10,449 bases of DNA from Clostridia bacterium (GTDB lineage: Bacteria; Bacillota_A; Clostridia; Oscillospirales; CAG-272): the NCBI GenBank assembly GCA_017395725.1, contig JAFQOB010000305.1, forward strand, positions 1-10,449, given 5' to 3'. Below are positions 5,984-10,449 of this stretch, piece by piece. Position 1 is the stretch's first letter; every line of letters starts with the position of its first letter. The translations under genes were made by a program, and so were the position numbers. The notes under the pieces were generated by a model. The model saw only the letters and a program-made list of their open reading frames with translations, was not told the DNA's origin and did no database searches.

Positions 5984-6071
5984 GTTTTTGGTGGAGTCAA
6001 GAGGCGCTTTTTTTAAAAAGCTGCCTTTTGTCAAAGTTTCAGGGTGAACCCCTGACGAAAAAAACACCAAA
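5984..6071. repeat. Composite inverted repeat holding two smaller hairpins
   Basis: The outer arms are TTTGGTG (5987-5993) and CACCAAA (6065-6071). Inside are GGC plus GCTTTTT (6003-6012) pairing with AAAAAGC and GCC (6015-6025, one bulged T), and TCAGGG (6039-6044) pairing with CCCTGA (6050-6055). The overall fold is a three-way branched structure. No ORF with a ribosome binding site was found. It looks like a decayed dispersed repeat or mini-element, and its origin is unknown. Confidence 0.4.
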
Positions 6072-6072
6072 C

Positions 6073-6100
6073 AAAAAATCCGCTTTTCAGCGGATTTTTT
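6073..6100. terminator. Bidirectional intrinsic terminator
   Basis: AAAAAATCCGCT (6073-6084) pairs with AGCGGATTTTTT (6089-6100) around a four-base loop. The six-T run serves the plus strand, and the six-A run gives a T-run on the minus strand. It lies four bases past the nitroreductase stop codon (6105), so it terminates the minus-strand operon and also any plus-strand read-through. Confidence 0.88.
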
Positions 6101-6104
6101 ATAT

Positions 6105-6626
6105 TCACATTACCCATTTTACAACGTTTGGATTCTTTTCAAAGTTGCGTACAGCGTCATCTGCCGCATATCCTAAGGCAGCCATACCGTACACAAGATG
6201 TTCGGCGGGTACGCCTATTTTATTTAACTCTGCTCTGACAACAGGGTCATCACAAACGCCTTTAAACTGATTTATCCAAACAGAGCCGATTCCGAGAGCG
6301 TGGGCTGCAAGGAAAATATTTTCCATAGCAACGGCACAATCTTCGATTCCGTGAGCATTATCTCTTGGGTTAGAACAAAGTATAACAGCGTTAGGTCTGT
6401 AAAAACAATAGCCCTTATCCCTACCAAGCTTTACACGCAAACATTCTGCGAGAGCCTCAATGATATCGGGATTCTGAACAACCGTAAACTGCCAAAGCTG
6501 TTTATTCATAGCACTCGGTGCGTGATATGCCGCTTTCACAATAGTTTCAAGGTCTTCCCTTGCAATTTTCTTATCGGTAAAACTGCGTATACTTCTTCTC
6601 TCAAGAAGGCATTTAATTGCGTCCAT
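6105..6626 (-). CDS. Nitroreductase family protein (FMN-dependent)
   Basis: A 173-residue cytosolic flavoprotein of the nitroreductase superfamily, which reduces nitro groups, quinones or related substrates with NAD(P)H; the physiological substrate cannot be inferred. Visible are the N-terminal RRSIRSF (10-16) that contacts the FMN phosphate, APSAMNKQLW (36-45), and GIEDCAVAMENIFLAAHALG (93-112) followed by GSVWI, the segment typical of the short subfamily. GMAALGYA near the end lies close to the usual ALGYP position. GGGAGAG at 6638-6632 on the minus strand, five to seven bases upstream, supports the ATG at 6626. It is the second gene of a minus-strand pair, 27 bases after the membrane protein gene, and shares its promoter at 7657-7629. 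A bidirectional terminator follows. Confidence 0.9.
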   Translation of the reverse strand: MDAIKCLLERRSIRSFTDKKIAREDLETIVKAAYHAPSAMNKQLWQFTVVQNPDIIEALAECLRVKLGRDKGYCFYRPNAVILCSNPRDNAHGIEDCAVAMENIFLAAHALGIGSVWINQFKGVCDDPVVRAELNKIGVPAEHLVYGMAALGYAADDAVRNFEKNPNVVKWVM

Positions 6627-6653
6627 AGTATCTCTCCCGCGTAGAATTTATAT

Positions 6654-7589
6654 TTATGCTTGAGGCGAATTCATCAAGGGAATAAAATAACATTTCGCCT
6701 TAATTTCTTCGGAAAGCTCAAATTCCGATATAGAGGCACAGGGACCCGCAGCCTTCAATTTAAAATCAATTTCAGCTTCGTCAAAATGTCCCGCTTCATT
6801 TCTTGATGTGTCACGTAAAATAGACAGTACGTTTTTTTCTTCATCAAGCGAAATTTCTATGCCGTTAACGTACTCGTTGAAAAACTCAACGGGCACAAAC
6901 AAATCTTCTTCGTATTTTTTGGAATTACCGTTCAGTCTTACCTCGGTTCCGTTTATTTCAACAAAGGGTGTTCCCACCTCAAAACAAGCACTCTCTCCGG
7001 TTTTTTCGTTAGTGATAAACCTAAGCCAATTGCGGTCTCCTGTCATAATAAAGTCAAACTTTTCGGCAATAGCAGTCATATTAACGTAAAGCTTTCCGTC
7101 TTTGACGTATTTTTCCGTATCGACAGTAACAGCCTTAAGGTCCTTAGCCTCGTGCTCAAGACACATTTTCAGTTTAAGTCCGTCATATTCGGAAGGCTCT
7201 GTTGCAGTAAGATTAATGTAGAATGCAAGAGAAAGCACACCTACAACCGCCGCAAATACAAGAACAAAAAGCACTGCATAAGCTATAAAAAGACGGCTTA
7301 GTCCTTTTTGCTTTTTCTTAATTTTGTACCCTTGAGAACGCTTGGCAACACGCTTAACCTCAGGCGAATCGGGGTTAATTCTTTTAGCCTCTTTAGCCGA
7401 ACGTCTGCGAGAGGGCGTTTGGTCGTTTATGTTCATACGTGTACCGCGATTTACAGTAGGACGGTTTTGGGGATTCTGTCCCTGTCGCGTATCGGGCACT
7501 CTGTTTATTCTTGGGTTTTTAGCGATTTTTTTATCGTTTCTTTTTTCGTTATTTCCCTTAGGAATTTCAGGTACTCTTTTAACTGCCAA
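6654..7589 (-). CDS. Single-pass membrane protein with a stalk-like extracellular domain
   Basis: The 311-residue protein has no function I can name. Residues 1-97 are very basic and rich in Pro, Asn, Arg and Lys, probably a disordered cytoplasmic tail. One hydrophobic segment at about 100-125 (LFIAYAVLFVLVFAAVVG...) is flanked by KKKQK on the inside, so the C-terminal part should face outward. Residues 155-260 have a YVNMTAIAEKF...FVPVEFFNEYV...ISLDEEKNVLSI pattern resembling the copper amine oxidase N-terminal-like 'stalk' domain common in clostridial surface proteins; a moderate match by eye. The start is TTG at 7589, with GAGGTGAG at 7602-7595 five bases upstream; the nearby ATG at 7594 is in another frame. 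It has its own consensus promoter and is the first gene of the pair with the nitroreductase. The functional link between them is unclear. Confidence 0.7.
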   Translation of the reverse strand: MAVKRVPEIPKGNNEKRNDKKIAKNPRINRVPDTRQGQNPQNRPTVNRGTRMNINDQTPSRRRSAKEAKRINPDSPEVKRVAKRSQGYKIKKKQKGLSRLFIAYAVLFVLVFAAVVGVLSLAFYINLTATEPSEYDGLKLKMCLEHEAKDLKAVTVDTEKYVKDGKLYVNMTAIAEKFDFIMTGDRNWLRFITNEKTGESACFEVGTPFVEINGTEVRLNGNSKKYEEDLFVPVEFFNEYVNGIEISLDEEKNVLSILRDTSRNEAGHFDEAEIDFKLKAAGPCASISEFELSEEIKAKCYFIPLMNSPQA

Positions 7590-7628
7590 TGCATCTCACC
7601 TCACAGTACAGCTTTTCATTATTTGTAC

Positions 7629-7657
7629 ATTATACCATACAGAGCCTAAAAATGCAA
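7629..7657 (-). promoter_or_regulatory. Promoter of the membrane protein-nitroreductase operon
   Basis: On the minus strand TTGCAT (7657-7652) and a perfect TATAAT (7634-7629) are separated by 17 bases. The -10 lies about 40 bases before the TTG start. It diverges from the infC promoter at 7764-7792; about 105 bases separate the two -35 boxes and hold nothing else recognisable. Confidence 0.8.
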
Positions 7658-7763
7658 GAGAATTGCGAAATGTTGTTACCTATATCAAAAATACATTTTC
7701 GAGGTAGTACAAGGAAAAGCTTCAGATTTTTTCGGCACTTACGGCAAAAATTTGAAAAAACTC

Positions 7764-7792
7764 TTGACAAGAGAAATAGGGTGTGTTATAAT
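7764..7792 (+). promoter_or_regulatory. Consensus promoter of the infC-rpmI-rplT operon
   Basis: TTGACA at 7764-7769 and TATAAT at 7787-7792 are both perfect with a 17-base spacer, and an A-rich tract lies just upstream. Transcription should start near 7799. Such a strong promoter suits ribosomal protein genes controlled afterwards by attenuation. Confidence 0.88.
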
Positions 7793-7798
7793 CACAGG

Positions 7799-7948
7799 GT
7801 AAAAAAAGAAGCAGAACGCTCCGTTCTCACCCATAAAGCATTGACTTATATGCGGTTAATAGATTGTTATTAAGGCTGAAGATATGTGCCTTAGTTGCGT
7901 TTATTGTGTGCGGAGTTGTTACTGGTTCCGTGCATTTTTTATTTTTGT
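7799..7948 (+). ncRNA. L20-type ribosomal protein leader (attenuation element)
   Basis: The 150-base leader between promoter and infC contains successive hairpins: AGAACG (7813-7818) with CGTTCT (7822-7827), TAAGGC (7871-7876) with GCCTTA (7888-7893), and a terminator at 7907-7940. In Firmicutes, L20 binds such a leader, mimicking its 23S rRNA site, and favours termination when L20 is in excess. Position, the downstream infC-rpmI-rplT order and the final terminator support this. I did not match the element to a covariance model, so exact boundaries are approximate. Confidence 0.75.
7907..7940 (+). terminator. Attenuator terminator just before infC
   Basis: TGTGCGGA (7907-7914) pairs with TCCGTGCA (7927-7934), eight pairs including two wobbles, followed at once by TTTTTT (7935-7940) and then ATTTTTG. 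It ends only eight bases before the infC ribosome binding site, so it can only serve as a regulated premature terminator of the operon. Confidence 0.75.
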
Positions 7949-7959
7949 GGAGGTGTTTT

Positions 7960-8514
7960 ATAATAAAAAACACAAGCGCTAAGGACAACATCATAAATGA
8001 GGATATTAAAGCAGAGCTTAAATGCTCAGACTCAAAGATGTTCAGAGTAATTTCAAACGAAGGCGAACAGCTTGGTATGCTAACCTTTATCGATGCATTG
8101 GAAAAGGCTTATGAAGAGGATCTTGATTTGGTACTTATGTCAGCACAGTCCGATCCCCCCGTATGCAAGATTATGGACTACGGAAAGTTCCGTTTTGACC
8201 GTGACAAGCGTGAAAAGGAAGCAAAGAAGAAACAGCAGACTATTGAAACGAAAGAAATACAGCTTTCGTGCAGAATTGACGTAAACGATTTCAACACCAA
8301 AGTTAACCACGCTCACAGATTTCTTAAGAGTGGTAACAAGGTAAAGGTTATCGTTAAGTTTAAGGGACGTCAGATGACACATCTTGACATCGGTAAGCAG
8401 TTGCTTGAACAGTTCAAGGAAGCGTGCAGTGAACTTGGCACTGTAGAAAAAGCACCCGTACTTGAGGGAAGATTTATGTCAATGATGATAGTTCCGGCAA
8501 AAGCCACAAAGTAA
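7960..8514 (+). CDS. infC: Translation initiation factor IF-3 (apparent AUA start)
   Basis: IF3 binds the 30S subunit, checks start codon pairing and prevents early subunit joining. From 7960 it has 184 residues, the normal size, with the conserved N-domain start (DNIINEDIKA), the linker rich in Lys/Glu (DRDKREKEAKKKQQ) and the C-domain (IDVNDFNTK, VKVIVKFKGRQMTH, GRFMSMMI). The ribosome binding site GGAGG at 7949-7953 is clear, but no in-frame ATG, GTG or TTG lies downstream near it; the frame there reads ATA ATA AAA AAC. The start is therefore AUA at 7960 (six-base spacing) or 7963 (nine-base spacing). Rare start codons are a known trait of infC, AUU in E. coli and B. subtilis, through which IF3 limits its own synthesis. 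It is first gene of the operon with rpmI and rplT. Confidence 0.9.
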   Translation: MIKNTSAKDNIINEDIKAELKCSDSKMFRVISNEGEQLGMLTFIDALEKAYEEDLDLVLMSAQSDPPVCKIMDYGKFRFDRDKREKEAKKKQQTIETKEIQLSCRIDVNDFNTKVNHAHRFLKSGNKVKVIVKFKGRQMTHLDIGKQLLEQFKEACSELGTVEKAPVLEGRFMSMMIVPAKATK

Positions 8515-8595
8515 AAAAACAAAAAATATGTAAAGTATTGCGATACCGTAAAAGAAAAAGGGATACCGCATAAAATACGAAAGGAGTCCATTACT

Positions 8596-8787
8596 ATGGG
8601 AAAAATGAAAACACACAGCGCCTCTGCTAAGAGATTTACTCTCACAAAGAGTGGCAAGGTAAAGATCAACCATTCGCATCACCGTCATAACCTCGGTCTT
8701 AAGAACGCAAAGCGTAAGAGAAGCCTCAGAAAAGCAGGTTACCTCAGCGAATCTATGGCACCGACAGTTAGAACACTTATTAAATAA
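8596..8787 (+). CDS. rpmI: 50S ribosomal protein L35
   Basis: A 63-residue, highly basic protein of the large ribosomal subunit. The start MGKMKTHSASAKRF, the SHHRHNLGLKNAKRKRSLRK region and the C-terminal SMAPTVRTLIK are diagnostic for L35, and the length is normal. AAGGAG at 8581-8586 with nine bases to the ATG gives good initiation. It sits 81 bases after infC and 34 before rplT, the usual operon order. The infC-rpmI gap contains two GATACCG copies about 20 bases apart but no terminator, so read-through from infC is expected. Confidence 0.97.
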   Translation: MGKMKTHSASAKRFTLTKSGKVKINHSHHRHNLGLKNAKRKRSLRKAGYLSESMAPTVRTLIK

Positions 8788-8821
8788 TTGATAAATTGAT
8801 TGAAAACAGGAGGAAAAAACA

Positions 8822-9178
8822 ATGGCAAGAGTTAAAGGCGCTATGATGACTCGTAAGAGAAGAAATAAAATACTCAAGCTCGCTAAAGGTTACTGGGGCG
8901 CAAAGAGTAAGCACTTCAAGATGGCTAAACAGGCCGTAATGAAGAGCGGCAACTATGCATACATCGGCAGAAAGCAGAAGAAGAGAGATTTCCGTGCACT
9001 CTGGATCACCAGAATTTCCGCACAGGCAAAGGTAAACGGAATCAACTATTCACAGCTTATGCACGGTCTTAAGTTGGCAGGCATCAACCTCAACAGAAAG
9101 ATGCTCGCAGAAATTGCAGTATCCGACAAGGAAGCATTTGCTGCAATTGTAGAAAAAGCTAAAGAAGCACTTAAATAA
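8822..9178 (+). CDS. rplT: 50S ribosomal protein L20
   Basis: L20 binds 23S rRNA early in large subunit assembly and, in Firmicutes, represses its own operon by binding the leader upstream of infC. The 118 residues are the standard length. Diagnostic segments are [24 protein letters not shown] shortened to its core [15 protein letters not shown], then [18 protein letters not shown] and the C-terminal [13 protein letters not shown], where the globular RNA-binding part lies. GGAGG at 8809-8813 is eight bases before the ATG. A strong terminator follows directly, so it is the last gene of the infC operon. Confidence 0.97.
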   Translation: MARVKGAMMTRKRRNKILKLAKGYWGAKSKHFKMAKQAVMKSGNYAYIGRKQKKRDFRALWITRISAQAKVNGINYSQLMHGLKLAGINLNRKMLAEIAVSDKEAFAAIVEKAKEALK

Positions 9179-9190
9179 GTTCGATTACTG

Positions 9191-9220
9191 ACAAAAACCC
9201 GGATTCTCCCGGGTTTTTGT
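9191..9220 (+). terminator. Intrinsic terminator of the infC-rpmI-rplT operon
   Basis: ACAAAAACCCGG (9191-9202) pairs perfectly with CCGGGTTTTTGT (9209-9220) around a six-base loop, with a five-T run at 9214-9218 in the right arm. It lies 12 bases past the rplT stop. Confidence 0.88.
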
Positions 9221-9307
9221 GCTACAATCGGCAATGTAATTTTTTGTCAAAAGAAAGTATAAAGAAACGAATTAGATGTTATTTTCTCAAAAAAGGGGGT
9301 TAATATT

Positions 9308-10090
9308 TTGGATATTATAACAAGTCGAAACAACAGCCTTATTGTTGAAACGGCAAAATTAAAAGATAAAAAATACCGTGAAGAAATGAGAACCTTTCTT
9401 TTTGAGGGAATAAAGCTAACAAGAGAAGCGATATGCCAAAACGTTGATATAACGCATATTTTCCTGACAGAAAAGTGTGCAGAAAAATACCCCGACTTAG
9501 CGAAAAGAAAAGAAGCAGTAATTATAGGCGAATCGGTTTGCTCAAAGATTTCTGAAAACAACGCTCCCGAAGGCATTATTTGTACGGCAAAATATCTTGA
9601 CAAGCTTCACAAAGAATATACTTCGGCAGAGACGATAGATTTAACAAACAGCTGTTTGATACTTTCGACCATTCAAGACCCCGGCAATTTGGGGACTATA
9701 GCAAGAACGTCTGCGGCATTCGGCAAGAAGACGCTTATTCTGTCAAGCGACTGCGCGGATATATATAACCAAAAGACAATAAGAGCATCTATGGGTGCTA
9801 TGTTCAGAACGTGTACTTACAGAACAAATGACCTCTGCAAGACTATAAAAGAGCTAAGAATGAGAGGGCAAGAGGTTTATGCGACAGCACTTACTGAAAA
9901 GGCTCTGCCTTTAAGCTCTGTAAAGAATCCAAAAGAATGTTGCTTTGTAATGGGTAACGAAGGACACGGTCTTTCCGAAGACGTAATAAACAGCTGCACA
10001 GGTACAGTTATAATTCCTATGGAAAAGGACGCGGAATCACTCAATGTTTCATCAGCGGCGTCTGTTATTCTTTGGGAAGCATACAGGTGA
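9308..10090 (+). CDS. TrmH/SpoU-family RNA 2'-O-ribose methyltransferase
   Basis: A 260-residue SAM-dependent methyltransferase of the SPOUT class, probably acting on rRNA or tRNA ribose; the target nucleotide is unknown. The N-terminal substrate-binding domain (about 1-100) includes TFLFEGIKLTREA. The three knot motifs are clear: DPGNLGTIARTSAAFG (124-139), FVMGNEGHGLS (213-223) and IPMEKDAESLNVSSAASVI (236-254), which bind SAM and form the dimer. The start is TTG at 9308 with AAGGGGG ending at 9299, eight bases upstream; no better in-frame codon is seen. It lies after the rplT terminator, in a gap of about 90 bases with no clear promoter, so partial read-through or a weak promoter must drive it. 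It closely resembles proteins annotated YsgA, but I do not assign that name. Confidence 0.9.
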   Translation: MDIITSRNNSLIVETAKLKDKKYREEMRTFLFEGIKLTREAICQNVDITHIFLTEKCAEKYPDLAKRKEAVIIGESVCSKISENNAPEGIICTAKYLDKLHKEYTSAETIDLTNSCLILSTIQDPGNLGTIARTSAAFGKKTLILSSDCADIYNQKTIRASMGAMFRTCTYRTNDLCKTIKELRMRGQEVYATALTEKALPLSSVKNPKECCFVMGNEGHGLSEDVINSCTGTVIIPMEKDAESLNVSSAASVILWEAYR

Positions 10091-10099
10091 AAAATATAT

Positions 10100-10449
10100 A
10101 TGAATAATTTACTTTATTGGGTTTGGCTCAGCGAAAAATGTACGCCGAACACCCCTATATTCAGTATTCTCTACCATCATTTCGGTTCAGTTGAAAAGAT
10201 ATACGAATCAACCGAAGATGAACTGAAGAACATATACGGGCTTCCAAAACAAAAAATAAAATCATTACTTGATAAAAGAACGAACAGAGCCCAAGAGATA
10301 TTGAACGAATGTTTAAAAAATAACATAAGTATACTTCCATATTCGGAGGAACTCTTCCCTACTCGTTTACGTACGATAAAGAATCCCCCCGCACTGCTTT
10401 ATTATAAGGGTAAATTACCCGAATTTGATAAAGAATTATGTATAGGAAC
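10100..10449 (+). CDS. dprA: DNA processing protein DprA (Smf), 5' part
   Basis: The frame opens at ATG 10100 and is still open at the window end, giving 116 complete codons. DprA loads RecA on incoming single-stranded DNA during natural transformation, though it is widely present in non-competent bacteria. The N-terminal WVWLSEKCTPNTPIFSILYHHFGS segment is typical of the helical domain, here seen as residues 7 onward. Then SEELFPTRLRTIKNPPALLYYKG matches the YP.LL..I.DPP.VLYYKG signature that precedes the Rossmann-like domain, which should continue after LCIGN. AGGTGA at 10084-10089 overlaps the methyltransferase stop and lies ten bases before the ATG, so the two genes are probably cotranscribed. 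Confidence 0.9.
   Translation, partial: MNNLLYWVWLSEKCTPNTPIFSILYHHFGSVEKIYESTEDELKNIYGLPKQKIKSLLDKRTNRAQEILNECLKNNISILPYSEELFPTRLRTIKNPPALLYYKGKLPEFDKELCIG

Noticed and set aside
5601..6104. CRISPR array among the hairpin repeats
   Set aside because: Repeats are of different families and there are no equal-length spacers between identical direct repeats, nor any cas gene nearby.
5842..6270. Plus-strand open frame of 142 codons
   Set aside because: It crosses hairpin repeats and a terminator and then runs antisense to the nitroreductase gene, with no protein-like composition.
7342..7707. Plus-strand open frames antisense to the membrane protein gene
   Set aside because: No ribosome binding site or domain, and they overlap a minus-strand gene with its own promoter and clear protein architecture.
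7864..7959. Upstream extension of the infC frame from a TTG at 7864
   Set aside because: It would be translated across the attenuator hairpin and past the clear ribosome binding site at 7949-7953, and the added hydrophobic residues do not belong to IF3.
8515..8595. Two GATACCG copies between infC and rpmI as an operator
   Set aside because: Only seven shared bases in a short A-rich gap; too little to support a regulatory site.

Overview
The window looks like chromosomal DNA from a low-to-moderate GC anaerobic Firmicute, most likely a gut Clostridia of the Oscillospiraceae/Ruminococcaceae type. This is inferred from strong GGAGG ribosome binding sites, consensus TTGACA-17-TATAAT promoters, a B. 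subtilis-type iron-sulfur PurF, the infC-rpmI-rplT order behind an attenuated leader, and gene-free stretches full of hairpin repeats. No database search was possible.

Left edge (1-316): the terminus of an insertion sequence, with the first codons of a minus-strand transposase, abuts a truncated copy of a small hairpin repeat. An intact copy lies just downstream. From 282 a perfect promoter drives a leader holding a previously unannotated 39-codon cysteine-rich ORF (8 Cys) that ends in an intrinsic terminator. The purine genes follow: purE, purF, purN and purH (544-4668). They cover the amidotransferase step, N5-CAIR/CAIR conversion, GAR formylation and the last two steps to IMP. purC, purM and purD, and any purK/purL, are not in this cluster. 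A TIM-barrel sugar phosphate isomerase/epimerase-like gene (4749-5600) follows on the same strand.

Middle (5601-6104): 500 bases with no credible gene, made almost entirely of consecutive hairpin or palindromic repeats. One is a second intact copy of the left-edge hairpin repeat, with three compensated base-pair changes. A bidirectional terminator ends the stretch. Two minus-strand genes, a membrane-anchored protein with a stalk-like domain (6654-7589, TTG start) and a small nitroreductase (6105-6626), form an operon with its own consensus promoter.

Right part (7764-10449): a perfect promoter, an L20-type leader with an attenuator, then infC (apparently starting on AUA), rpmI and rplT with a terminator. 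A TrmH/SpoU-family RNA methyltransferase (TTG start) and the 5' part of dprA, cut by the window end, complete it. infC-rpmI-rplT supply initiation factor 3 and ribosomal proteins L35 and L20. L20 is expected to repress the operon through the leader, and IF3 to control its own initiation through the rare start codon.
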